DNA of 43,686 bases, from positions 1 through 43,686 of the forward strand of contig CAZOPF010000046.1 of assembly GCA_964581605.1 (NCBI GenBank), in the 5' to 3' direction. A program made the position numbers and the translations under genes. This document shows positions 16,156-24,029 of the stretch, one piece after another; the stretch's first letter is position 1; each line of letters starts with the position of its first letter. Source of the DNA: CAADGU01 sp964581605 (GTDB lineage Bacteria > Chloroflexota > Anaerolineae > Promineifilales > Promineifilaceae). The notes beneath the pieces were generated by a model. The model saw only the letters and a program-made list of their open reading frames with translations, was not told the origin of the DNA and made no database searches.

Positions 16156-19100
16156 ATGAATTTTCGCAGAGCGTACCGGCTTGATCTTCTCATTATTCTG
16201 GGCTTTTTGGTGTTGCCGCTGTTGCTATTCTGGGATGTGACGGTGGGCGGCCGTACCATGTTGCCGGTGGATAATTTGTGGCAGTGGGCGCCCTGGGCAG
16301 CGAACACGGCCGTGCCCCCTCCCTCCCAAAACCCGCTTATCACCGATCTCATCATCCAAAATTACGCCTGGAAGCAGTTCATTCGTGAGAACATCAGCAC
16401 ACCCACGCAATTGTTGTGGAATCCCTATCTGTTTGGTGGCGTTCCTTTTCTGGCGGCGGGGCAGCATGGGGCGTATTACCCGTTTAGTGTTTTGTTCCTC
16501 ATCTTGCCGCTGAGTCAGGCGTATGGCTGGTATGCCGTCAGCCAGATATGGCTGGCGGGGGTGCTGATGTATGTGTACGGCCGTGTCGTTGGGATGGGGC
16601 GTAGTTCGGCGGTCTTGGCCGGGCTGGTTTATCAGGGTGGCGGGTATCTGGTCGTCAGCGCCGTCGCTTTTCCCATGATCAGCGGCGCGGTGGTCTGGCT
16701 GCCGCTGTTGCTGGCCTGTGTGGACAAAGTGATCACCGGCTCAATCCGTCGTGCCCGCTCCACCTGGCTGTGGCTTATGCTGGGCGCGGCGGCGCTGGGC
16801 ACACAAATCCTGGCCGGGCATATTGAGTTTACCATTTACACGCTGCTGGTGATGGCAGTGTATGCGCTGTGGCAGGTGGCAAGTGGCCTATGGCGGGCAC
16901 GGCCGTTCACCGATTACCGTTCGCCGATTACCGATTACGGGCTACGGCCGTGCCTCTCCCTCGTCGGCATGGTGCTGCTGGGGCTGATGGTGGGGGCCGT
17001 GCAACTGATCCCGCTGTATGAATTGGGGCAGGCCAATTTCCGGGAGGCGTCTGCCAGCCTGGATGAGGTGCGCGGCTATGCCTTTCCCGCCCGGCAGGTA
17101 TTGACGCTGGCGCTGCCCAACTTTTTTGGCAATCCGACCCATCAGGAAGTGGTGGATGTGTTTAGCGGGCAGACCGTTCATATTACCCAAAACTATTTCG
17201 GCCAGCCCATTTCGACAACAGAATGGAGCACAAAGAATTATGTGGAAGGGGGTATTTACCTGGGCATCTTGCCGCTGTTCCTGGCAATTTTGGGGATTTA
17301 TGGCGGGTTAAAGAAGGGCGAGACAGGCGGGAATGCAGACGATCCCTCTGAACAAAGCCTTGCCCGCCTGTCTCGCCCCTACAACGGTTTACCGCTCACT
17401 GCTCACTTCTCACCGCTCACTCTCTTCTATCTCTTCCTCTCCCTCTTCTCCCTGGCCTTTATTTTTGGTACGCCGTTGTATGCGTTGTTGTATTATGGGC
17501 TGCCGTTTGTGAATCAGTTGCATACGCCATTTCGGTGGGTGTTCCCGTTGTCGCTGGCGGTGGCAGTGTTGGCCGGATTTGGCGCGGATTATTTGTCAGC
17601 AACCCGGAAGTGGCAGACGATTGAAGAATGGCGTTCCAATCTCCAATCTCCAATCTCCCAATCTCCTAATCTCTGGGCCAGTGATAACAGTGTGGTGTGG
17701 TGGCTACGGCCGTTTGTCCTCTGGGGTACACCGTCCATCATCACCGGGCTGGCGGGGTTGGCATTTTGGGCAGGCACGGCCGTACTCGTTACTCTATTCG
17801 TCTCCAAGTGGCTCTACGGGCAAATTGCGCCGTTGGTGGAGCGGCTGTTTCTGGGGCTGGCGTTGGCGGCCAACGCTTTTCCCGATGCCCGCACCTTTTA
17901 CAGCTATGAGTACCGGCAGCTTTTCCTGTTGGGGCTGATGCTGATCGGAACGGGGGCGACGCTGCGCGTCAGCCGGTGTCCCATTTTTGCAGGCCGGTGG
18001 GGAGGACGGCCCGAAGCGGCTTCGGGACGGCCGTTGTGGTTGTTCATGGCGGCTGGACTGATCGTGCTGGACATCTGGGCAGCCAATCGAGGTTTCCATG
18101 CCGCCAATGATCCCGCCCTGCTGGCTTACAAGCCGGAACTGGTAGAATGGTTGCAGGCGCAGCCTGGTTTGTGGCGGCTGACCAGTTTTGCGCCACATGG
18201 GGACAAGCCGTTTAATGCCAATGCCGGCTGGCTGTTTAATCTGGCTGATGTGCGCGGGTATGACTCAATTATCCCCAAGCAGTACACGGCATACATGGCG
18301 GCGATAGAACCGCAGGGCGAACTGCCGTTCAACCGGGTGCAGCCTATTGTCAACTGGGAATCGCTCAATTCGCCGCTGCTGGATGTATTGGGGGTGAAAT
18401 TTGTGATCACGGCCGAAACGATAGACCTGCCCCACTACCAGCTGGCCTGGCAAGGGGAGGGACTGCGGGTGTATGAAAACCTGGGCGTCGCCCCCCGCGC
18501 CTACACCCTGCCGCAGACACAAACGGCCGTTGTCCCCGACCCTCTCGCGGCCCTGACCACGCACTATGACCCGCGCCAATGGGTGGTGGTAGAGAGTGGG
18601 AGATTAGGAGATTGGGAGATTGCCCCATTACCCCATTACCCAATTACCAATTACCAACCCGCCGACATTATCGCCAACAACAACATCGAGGTTATGGTGC
18701 GAACGGCCGTGACCGAACCGTCCTGGCTCATCCTCAACGACAGCTACTTTCCCGGCTGGAAAGCGTTTGCCAGACCGGCGGGGGCTGAGGAGAGTGCGGA
18801 GCAACAGGTAGACATAACGCTCGTAAATGGCAATTTTCGCGGCGTACTGCTAGAGGCAGGGGAATGGGACGTGCGCTTCCGGTACAGTCCACTCACCTTC
18901 CAACTGGGCGGGCTGGCGAGTGCGATGGCGGTGGTGATCATGGCATTTGGCACGGCCGTGTGGGGCTGGCGGCTTTTCTATAACCCCAGCGGTGACCTCT
19001 CCAAAACGCACAGCATCGCCAAAAACAGCCTGGCCCCCATGGCCCTGAACCTGTTCAACAAACTGATAGATTTTGTCTTTGCCATGTTTTACTTGCGGGC

Positions 19101-20475
19101 GCTGGGGCCGGCGGGGGCCGGAAGCTTCCAAACCGCCATTGTCACCGCCGGTGTCTTTGATATCGTGGCAAATTATGGGCTGGACTTGCTCTTCATCCGC
19201 GATGTCTCCCATGACCGCCGCAAAACATCCAGCTACCTGCTGAATACCACCGTGCTGCGCATCGGGCTGGCCTTTTTTGCCGCCTTGCCTGTCTTTGCCC
19301 TTATTTTTGTTACCAATAGCCTACCAAACAGCAACCCATTAACCCCGATGGAAATTCTGGCGACGGTTCTGATCATGCTCGGCATGGTCTTTTCCGGCAT
19401 GAGCAAGGGGGTGACCGGGCTGTTTTACGTGCATGAAGAAGCGGAAACACCAGCGGCCATGACCACCGCCACCACTATTATGAAAGTGGGTTTTGGGGTG
19501 ATGGCGCTGTTGGCAGGGTATAGTTTTGTGGGGCTGGCGGCCGTTTCCATCCTCACCAATGTCCTCACCCTGAGCATTCTCCTCATCCTCGCCCGGCGCA
19601 AATATGACCTGCCCGGCCCCTGGCGGCTGGATTGGGGCTTGCAGCGGCGGATGCTGCGCCTGGGTTTCCCGCTCATGCTCATCCACCTGCTGCAAACGGT
19701 TTTCATCTCCATTGACACCTACCTGCTGCGGGTGATGTTGCCCAATGGGCCGGAGGTAGCGGGCTGGTACAGTAGCGCCTACAAATGGTTCAACGCCCTG
19801 CAAATCATCCCTTCGTTCTTCACACTGGCACTGTTTCCCATTATCACCCGCGAAATCCAAACATCGCCCGATTCAGCCCGGCGTATGTATGGCATGGCGA
19901 TCAAAATTATGTATTTGTTGTCCTTGCCGGTGGCGGCCGTGACGTGGTATCTGGCCGTGCCATTGGTGCGCATTGTCGGCGGGCCGGAGTTTTTGCCGCA
20001 CGGGGCCATTGCCTTGCAAGTGGTGATCTGGTCCATCCCCATTGGCTGGATGAACAGTGTGACCAATTATGTGCTGATCGGTTTGGGGCTGGAAGGCAAA
20101 CAGCCGCGGGCGTTTGCGGCCGGGGTTTCATTTAACATCATCACCAATCTCATGTTTATCCCGCTGTTTACTTACGTGGCGGCGGGGGTAACGACGATTT
20201 TGTCGGAGGTGGTGCTGTTGCTGGTATTTGCCTATTTTCTGCGGCAGCGGATGCCGGGTGTACGCTGGCACTTTTTGGTAAAGCCGGGGGTGGTCACGGC
20301 CGTGACTGTCCTGCTCATGTATCTGGGCGGGCAAATTCATCTGCTGGTGGGGGTGTGGGGCATTTTGCTCTATCCGGCCGGGCTGCTGCTGCTGCGGGTG
20401 GTGGGCGCAGAGGAGCGCAAAATCCTGGCCGACATCTTGCCTGCGTCCATTGCCCGGCGGCTGCGGTTGGTTTAA
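16156..20475 (+). CDS. YfhO-like membrane glycosyltransferase fused to an oligosaccharide flippase
   Basis: 1439 aa in two parts. Residues 1 to about 945 form a YfhO/GT-C-type multi-spanning protein: DXD-like WDVTVGGRTMLPVDN near the start, about a dozen hydrophobic segments, and a C-terminal soluble domain (WLILNDSYFPGWKA). YfhO homologues are linked to glycosylation of lipoteichoic acid in Gram-positive bacteria. Residues about 950-1439 match a Wzx/MATE-type polysaccharide flippase (SIAKNSLAPMALNLFNKLIDF, YLRALGPAGAGSF, then about 12 hydrophobic segments), which moves lipid-linked sugars across the membrane. No stop or shift separates them, so one polypeptide is predicted. Four heptad repeats and one perfect inverted repeat sit inside the reading frame without breaking it. 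The start is close behind a hairpin and no strong ribosome-binding site is seen. Confidence 0.85.
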   Translation: MNFRRAYRLDLLIILGFLVLPLLLFWDVTVGGRTMLPVDNLWQWAPWAANTAVPPPSQNPLITDLIIQNYAWKQFIRENISTPTQLLWNPYLFGGVPFLAAGQHGAYYPFSVLFLILPLSQAYGWYAVSQIWLAGVLMYVYGRVVGMGRSSAVLAGLVYQGGGYLVVSAVAFPMISGAVVWLPLLLACVDKVITGSIRRARSTWLWLMLGAAALGTQILAGHIEFTIYTLLVMAVYALWQVASGLWRARPFTDYRSPITDYGLRPCLSLVGMVLLGLMVGAVQLIPLYELGQANFREASASLDEVRGYAFPARQVLTLALPNFFGNPTHQEVVDVFSGQTVHITQNYFGQPISTTEWSTKNYVEGGIYLGILPLFLAILGIYGGLKKGETGGNADDPSEQSLARLSRPYNGLPLTAHFSPLTLFYLFLSLFSLAFIFGTPLYALLYYGLPFVNQLHTPFRWVFPLSLAVAVLAGFGADYLSATRKWQTIEEWRSNLQSPISQSPNLWASDNSVVWWLRPFVLWGTPSIITGLAGLAFWAGTAVLVTLFVSKWLYGQIAPLVERLFLGLALAANAFPDARTFYSYEYRQLFLLGLMLIGTGATLRVSRCPIFAGRWGGRPEAASGRPLWLFMAAGLIVLDIWAANRGFHAANDPALLAYKPELVEWLQAQPGLWRLTSFAPHGDKPFNANAGWLFNLADVRGYDSIIPKQYTAYMAAIEPQGELPFNRVQPIVNWESLNSPLLDVLGVKFVITAETIDLPHYQLAWQGEGLRVYENLGVAPRAYTLPQTQTAVVPDPLAALTTHYDPRQWVVVESGRLGDWEIAPLPHYPITNYQPADIIANNNIEVMVRTAVTEPSWLILNDSYFPGWKAFARPAGAEESAEQQVDITLVNGNFRGVLLEAGEWDVRFRYSPLTFQLGGLASAMAVVIMAFGTAVWGWRLFYNPSGDLSKTHSIAKNSLAPMALNLFNKLIDFVFAMFYLRALGPAGAGSFQTAIVTAGVFDIVANYGLDLLFIRDVSHDRRKTSSYLLNTTVLRIGLAFFAALPVFALIFVTNSLPNSNPLTPMEILATVLIMLGMVFSGMSKGVTGLFYVHEEAETPAAMTTATTIMKVGFGVMALLAGYSFVGLAAVSILTNVLTLSILLILARRKYDLPGPWRLDWGLQRRMLRLGFPLMLIHLLQTVFISIDTYLLRVMLPNGPEVAGWYSSAYKWFNALQIIPSFFTLALFPIITREIQTSPDSARRMYGMAIKIMYLLSLPVAAVTWYLAVPLVRIVGGPEFLPHGAIALQVVIWSIPIGWMNSVTNYVLIGLGLEGKQPRAFAAGVSFNIITNLMFIPLFTYVAAGVTTILSEVVLLLVFAYFLRQRMPGVRWHFLVKPGVVTAVTVLLMYLGGQIHLLVGVWGILLYPAGLLLLRVVGAEERKILADILPASIARRLRLV
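16907..16939 (+). repeat. Heptad repeat inside coding sequence (CGATTAC)
   Basis: Units CGATTAC, CGTTCGC, CGATTAC, CGATTAC in the YfhO part encode TDYRSPITDYG without a frameshift. Confidence 0.7.
17316..17378. repeat. Perfect 16-bp inverted repeat inside coding sequence
   Basis: GGGCGAGACAGGCGGG (17316-17331) and CCCGCCTGTCTCGCCC (17363-17378) are perfect inverses 31 nt apart, in the YfhO coding region. They encode a hydrophilic loop (KKGETGGNADDPSEQ), suggesting a tolerated palindrome insertion. Confidence 0.75.
17391..17424 (+). repeat. Heptad repeat inside coding sequence (CGCTCAC)
   Basis: CGCTCAC, TGCTCAC, TTCTCAC, CGCTCAC in strict 7-bp register encode LTAHFSPLT in the YfhO part. Confidence 0.75.
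17635..17675 (+). repeat. Heptad repeat inside coding sequence (CAATCTC)
   Basis: Five CAATCTC-type units encode SNLQSPISQSPNLW in the YfhO part, in the same register as the non-coding copies at 2946 and 12822. Confidence 0.75.
18590..18657 (+). repeat. Compound heptad repeat inside coding sequence
   Basis: GAGATTAG/GAGATTGG units followed by CCCATTACC/CAATTACC units encode SGRLGDWEIAPLPHYPITNY in the YfhO part. This is the longest of the four in-gene arrays. Confidence 0.7.
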
Positions 20476-20584
20476 ACTGTAGCTTGATATGCTGGCTGGT
20501 TCCACGCTGTGAGCCTTTGTTTACGGGAGTGTAAAAACAGCAGTGGTGAATAGAATTAGTAATAGATCATCGTGAAAGGTATCA

Positions 20585-20613
20585 ACCAGTTGCATGAACA
20601 GTTAGCAACTGGT
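20585..20613. repeat. Small inverted repeat
   Basis: ACCAGTTGC and GCAACTGGT flank an 11-nt loop, just upstream of the small gene at 20633. It could be a terminator stem for the preceding giant gene, but there is no U-tract beyond TTTT. Confidence 0.45.
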
Positions 20614-20632
20614 TGTTTTGAGTTTAGCCGTC

Positions 20633-20878
20633 ATGCCTTTTAGCACGCAGTTGAGCGAAACATCTGATGTTTGTGGGATGACGGAAGCGCGTGAAGAACT
20701 GGTGATTGAGGTGTTAGAAATTGACGGCCGTCACTTTCTCATTGAATACATTCCAGTTCAAGACTTTGCCAAAAAGCTGATTGAACGCCAAATTTACCTG
20801 ATCACCGAGAAGGTAAAGGACGCTGGATGCAATTTTCGGGGTCTGGTTAGTGTCACGAAGTTTTCGCCACTTGCTTAA
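20633..20878 (+). pseudogene. Small gene truncated by a MITE
   Basis: 81 codons from the ATG at 20633 (MPFSTQLSETSDVCGM; a TTG at 20618 is also possible). It reads a compact alpha/beta-type sequence (EELVIEVLEIDGRHFLIEYI, then FAKKLIERQIYLITEKVKDAGC). I do not recognise the family. From codon Val at 20846 on, the frame is MITE copy 2, which supplies the last residues (VSVTKFSPLA) and the stop. The original gene was therefore longer or ended differently. Beyond the MITE lies an IS66 fragment on the other strand, so its 3' part is lost. Confidence 0.55.
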
Positions 20879-20967
20879 GAGTACAACGGGTGGAGAAGTA
20901 AATGGATAATTTTCCAGAGGAAAATTCGTTCAATTCTTTATCCGCTGTGGTCATGGCGAAAAAGTAA
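20846..20967 (-). mobile_element. MITE-like element, copy 2 (3' end decayed)
   Basis: The left end GTTAGTGTCACGAAG is intact, and the internal CAACGGGTGGAGAAG and TTTATCCGCTGTGGTCATGGCGA blocks match the other copies. The right terminus (expected TGACACTAAC) has decayed to AGTAAAGATA. Opposite orientation to copies 1 and 4. It is inserted in a reading frame. Confidence 0.75.
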
Positions 20968-20979
20968 AGATATAGGTAT

Positions 20980-21150
20980 CTATTTGGGTGCCAGCTGAGG
21001 CATGAGGACATCACCATTTAACAGATTCCCCAATGTCTCCCACACACTGAGACCTTGTTTCCGAATGGTTGAGGTGTAACTGCGCAGCCAACAGAATTGC
21101 TGGGCACCTTCCCAGCTACGAAAGCAGCCTGAGATTTTCTGCTGAACCGT
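20980..21150 (-). pseudogene. IS66-family transposase C-terminal remnant
   Basis: Reading the minus strand from 21150 to a TAG at 20980-20982 gives TVQQKISGCFRSWEGAQQF, then LRSYTSTIRKQGLSVWETLG, and ends PQLAPK. This matches the conserved C-terminal 'QQKISGCFRSWEGA..F...RSYISTLRKQG' block of IS66 transposases. Only about 55 residues remain; upstream the frame runs into short-repeat DNA. The insertion sequence is therefore dead and its ends are not seen. It abuts the decayed end of MITE copy 2. Confidence 0.75.
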
Positions 21151-21354
21151 AACTGCTCACCGCGTAGGGCGCAGAGCGCAAAGATAAAGAGAAAAATTTG
21201 CGTTTTTTGCATTTAAATTCCAAAGAGACTGTATAGTTAGCAATATATGCTTAAAACCAGCTTGTACATGCAGACTAAAGGGGCTGCCTTCGGCGCAATG
21301 TGAGCTTTGAATCCACTGTTGGAGTATAGCCCTGCGTAACAGAGTAATAGCTCT
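21151..21354. other. Short-repeat-bearing intergenic DNA
   Basis: Contains GCGTAGGGCGCAGAGCGCAAAG followed by AAGATAAAGAG and TTTGCGTTTTTTGC, which resemble the dispersed 'CTTTGCG' units at 6328-6416. No coding region is supported, and the upstream region of the phosphatase gene shows no clear promoter. Confidence 0.35.
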
Positions 21355-22005
21355 ATGGCAAAAGTATGGTTTATCCGGCACGGGGAGAGCGTATCAAATG
21401 CGGATTTGCCGACAGTTCATCCGGCGGAATCGGAATTGACGCCGCGGGGTCACGAGGAGGCAGGGCTGATTGCGCAGGCATTCACGGCCGTGCCAGAGTT
21501 GATTGTGGTCTCGTCTTATGTGCGGGCACGGGAAACGGCCGTGCCCACCCAAACCCGCTTTCCGCATGTGCCTGTCACCACCTGGCCCGTCCACGAATTT
21601 AGCTATCTGCACCCGGAACGGTATAACGGCACCACCGGCACAGAGCGTGGCCCCTTTGCCCAGGCCTATTGGCAGCGGAATGACCCCTGGGAAGAAGAAG
21701 GGGGCGGTGGGGAATCCTTTGCCGGGCTGCTGGCGCGGGTGCAAGAGACGCTTCAGCTTGTGCGGGAACAGACGGCGGGGTTTACGGCCGTGTTCAGTCA
21801 TGGGCTGTTTTTGCGGGCACTGCTCTGGTCGGCGCTGACCGGGATTACAGAGGCATCACCGGAGGCGATGGAGCGGTATCGTCACTTTGCCAGTGGGGTC
21901 TGGCTGCCGAATGGGGCGATTCTGGAGGCGTTGGTGATGGCGGACGGCCGTCTCTTTTTCTCCAGTTTCCAGACGGGCCACATGGCGGTAAGCGGTGAAC
22001 GGTAA
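21355..22005 (+). CDS. Histidine phosphatase superfamily protein (phosphoglycerate mutase-like)
   Basis: 216 aa. The catalytic RHG motif is at residues 8-10 (VWFIRHGESVSN). The SSYVRARETA block supplies the second Arg, and the second active-site His is in TAVFSHGLFLRALL. This is branch 1 of the superfamily, which dephosphorylates metabolites or proteins; the substrate is unknown. The last codons (AVSGER) and the stop are made by a CGGTAAG/CGGTGAA/CGGTAAT heptad repeat. Confidence 0.88.
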   Translation: MAKVWFIRHGESVSNADLPTVHPAESELTPRGHEEAGLIAQAFTAVPELIVVSSYVRARETAVPTQTRFPHVPVTTWPVHEFSYLHPERYNGTTGTERGPFAQAYWQRNDPWEEEGGGGESFAGLLARVQETLQLVREQTAGFTAVFSHGLFLRALLWSALTGITEASPEAMERYRHFASGVWLPNGAILEALVMADGRLFFSSFQTGHMAVSGER

Positions 22006-22013
22006 TCGGTTAT
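21986..22013 (+). repeat. Heptad repeat at the end of the phosphatase gene
   Basis: CGGTAAG, CGGTGAA, CGGTAAT, CGGTTAT in strict 7-bp register overlap the stop codon at 22003-22005. Confidence 0.7.
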
Positions 22014-22180
22014 GGGCGGAGTTCCGCTTTTACATGAGAATTTGCTGTATACCTGCCCTCTGTTGACAAAATGGGGTAGAGTTAGAGAAGAAAGTCCTAT
22101 AAATCGGGGCTTGAAATTTTGAGCAAAAAACATTATTGTAGTGGGCATGTATTTATTACCTATGCAAGAGGGGTATTAAC

Positions 22181-22327
22181 ATGATAACTTTGTTGGCAAG
22201 CGCAATGTTTTCGGGAATTGTCGTATTAGCTGTTCGTAAACACCGGCAGCGAGAGCAGGCTAAAGCCGTCGCCCTGGCTCAAGCCCATCGCCGCCGCCAA
22301 CTTAACCGCCAACAAGGACCCTTCTAA
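22181..22327 (+). CDS. Small single-span membrane peptide (48 aa)
   Basis: ATG at 22181 with AGAGGGG 9 bp upstream. The peptide has a hydrophobic N-terminus (MITLLASAMFSGIVVLAVRK) followed by a Gln/Arg/Ala-rich basic tail (HRQREQAKAVALAQAHRRR) and ends QQGPF. A short membrane anchor with a cytosolic basic helix is likely. It is followed 30 bp later by a strong terminator, supporting a real transcription unit. I do not recognise a family. Confidence 0.55.
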   Translation: MITLLASAMFSGIVVLAVRKHRQREQAKAVALAQAHRRRQLNRQQGPF

Positions 22328-22356
22328 ATCCAATACACACCACACACTTAAAACAC

Positions 22357-22391
22357 AAAGGCCGGTAATCAAATGATTACCGGCCTTTTTT
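22357..22391. terminator. Bidirectional intrinsic terminator
   Basis: AAAGGCCGGTAATC (22357-22370) and GATTACCGGCCTTT (22375-22388) form a perfect 14-bp stem with a 4-nt AAAT loop and a T-run downstream. It lies between the convergent 48-aa gene (+) and the SDR gene (-) and can serve both. Confidence 0.9.
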
Positions 22392-22410
22392 ATTGAGTAT
22401 ATTGTCGTGA

Positions 22411-23496
22411 TCAGGCTTTCCGGCCACGCCGCCCCATCAACCATAAAAACAGCAACACGGCCGTACCCATCAACACCACTGCCGCCACCTGTTTTTCACG
22501 GGTACGGGCGGGCGCGGGTGGTGGTTCGGTCGCTTCAATCCATTTGAACGTTTCCAACATGCCGGTTTGCAACGGCCGTGTTTTCCAACCCAACTCCGCC
22601 CGCGCCTTGTCCGAACGAGCCATATAGGTAGCGCCCAATGTGCGCGTGGCTTCTTCGCTAAAGGTGGCCGGAATGGGAGCCACATTACTGAGTGCGCCGA
22701 TAACGGGGGCAAACGGCCGTAACACTGTTCCTGGCACACGCACCGCCGGCGCCCGCCGCCCCAACAAATTCGCCCAAAAATCTACCATCTCCCCCAATGG
22801 AATCGCTGGCCCGGCCAGAATATAACTCTCACCCAACCGCCCTTTTTCCGCTGCCAGCACAATCCCCTCGGCCGCATCTTCCACATGCACATAAGTCAGC
22901 GTGGTATCCGCGCCAGGCAGCACCGGTAAACCCCGGTAAAACATGCGCATCATCTGGTTGCCCATGCCCGTGTCACCCGGCCCATACACAAAACCGGGCA
23001 TGGCAATAATAATCGGCGCGCCTTCTTCAATCATGGGCACGGCCACTTTGTAATGCGCCAGCCATTTGGTGCGGTCATATTCCGTCAGAAATGGCCCGCC
23101 CTGGAAAAAGGTTTCGTCTACCAACTGCCCTTTGGTATCACCAAATACTGCCACGGTGCTGACGTAAACAATGCGGGGAACACCCACTTCGTGCGCCAGA
23201 TGCAATACCCGGCGTGTGCCACCTACGTTAATCGCTTCCGCTTCCATCCAATCCGGTGCGCCAATGTGATACCAGGCCGCCAGATGCACCACCAGGTCGC
23301 TGCCCGTCATCGCGGTGCGCATGGAGGCCGTGTCGGTGATATCGCCGGGTACAGGGATAGCGCCCAGATTGCGGACGACGGCCGTGCTCTGTTCCGAGCG
23401 CGCCAACGCATGAACCTCATACCCCCGTGCCACCAATTTACGCACCACCTGTTGCCCAATAAAACCAGAACCACCGGTAACAAATGCTTTCATCAT
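22411..23496 (-). CDS. NAD(P)-dependent epimerase/dehydratase (extended SDR) with C-terminal membrane anchor
   Basis: 361 aa. The Rossmann motif TGGSGFIGQQV is at the N-terminus. LVVHLAAWYHIG, VSTVAVFGD and the catalytic YDRTK (Tyr and Lys) follow in the usual order. MPGFVYGPGD is the substrate-side motif of extended SDRs acting on nucleotide sugars, sterol-like compounds or dihydroflavonols. The last 30 residues carry a hydrophobic helix (VVLMGTAVLLFLWLMG) and a basic tail, so the enzyme is probably anchored in the membrane. The substrate cannot be assigned. Confidence 0.88.
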   Translation of the reverse strand: MMKAFVTGGSGFIGQQVVRKLVARGYEVHALARSEQSTAVVRNLGAIPVPGDITDTASMRTAMTGSDLVVHLAAWYHIGAPDWMEAEAINVGGTRRVLHLAHEVGVPRIVYVSTVAVFGDTKGQLVDETFFQGGPFLTEYDRTKWLAHYKVAVPMIEEGAPIIIAMPGFVYGPGDTGMGNQMMRMFYRGLPVLPGADTTLTYVHVEDAAEGIVLAAEKGRLGESYILAGPAIPLGEMVDFWANLLGRRAPAVRVPGTVLRPFAPVIGALSNVAPIPATFSEEATRTLGATYMARSDKARAELGWKTRPLQTGMLETFKWIEATEPPPAPARTREKQVAAVVLMGTAVLLFLWLMGRRGRKA

Positions 23497-23518
23497 TCAC
23501 ATCCTATTTTCTACATCA

Positions 23519-23550
23519 GACGCTGAGGGTTTCAGAAAAACCTCAGCGTC
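23519..23550. repeat. Hairpin upstream of the SDR gene
   Basis: GACGCTGAGG (23519-23528) pairs with CCTCAGCGTC (23541-23550); the inner GTTTCAGAAAAA extends it. It matches the hairpin at 16112-16143 except for a compensating C-to-G / G-to-C pair in the stem. Confidence 0.65.
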
Positions 23551-23605
23551 ATATATTCTCGACCACCTGCATTATACCCAACACACTTTGTGAACGAAAA
23601 TCTGG

Positions 23606-23634
23606 TTGCGACGCATACGGCACAGTGCTATAAT
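23606..23634 (+). promoter_or_regulatory. tRNA promoter (-35 / -10)
   Basis: TTGCGA (23606-23611), a 17-bp spacer, then TATAAT (23629-23634). The first base of tRNA-Val is 24 bp past the -10 box, leaving a short leader for RNase P processing. Confidence 0.8.
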
Positions 23635-23657
23635 GCCGCCCACTATAGGCATATTGA

Positions 23658-23734
<77 letters not shown>

Positions 23735-23738
23735 CAAA

Positions 23739-23772
23739 AGAGCAATCCAAAACCGGATTGCTCTTTTTCTTT
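23739..23772 (+). terminator. Intrinsic terminator of tRNA-Val
   Basis: AGAGCAATCC (23739-23748) and GGATTGCTCT (23755-23764) form a 10-bp stem with a 6-nt loop, followed by TTTTCTTT. Confidence 0.9.
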
Positions 23773-23939
23773 ATGGTCAGGGTTGACGAAAACAATACTG
23801 ACTAGAGTGCAACACAGAAAGGGGCATTAGCCAGCCAGTCACCTTGTTTTTGACCAAACAGAGGCCATTTCTATTCATGATGGCTGTCCAAAACAGCTTG
23901 AACAGTACCTTTCCAAACAAAAAATTAGTAACCGTGCAG
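23773..23939. other. Intergenic region with no recognised element
   Basis: Between the tRNA terminator and the heptad repeat at 23940. Short frames exist on both strands but none has a start, a ribosome-binding site or a recognisable product. Confidence 0.3.
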
Positions 23940-24006
23940 TAATTATATAATTGAGTAATTTGGTAATTAGCCGCTTCAATTACTTAATTACCCAATTACC
24001 CAATCG
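23940..24006. repeat. Heptad inverted repeat (AATTACC type)
   Basis: TAATTATATAATTGAGTAAT and TTGGTAATTAG face CAATTACTTAATTACCC and AATTACCCAATC, giving an AT-rich imperfect hairpin. Confidence 0.55.
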
Positions 24007-24029
24007 CTAACTTATTTGCAAACGATCAC

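Noticed and set aside
23773..23939. Possible transposase or gene fragment after the tRNA (tRNA-associated island)
   Set aside because: No frame shows recognisable integrase or transposase motifs and no duplicated tRNA 3' end was seen.
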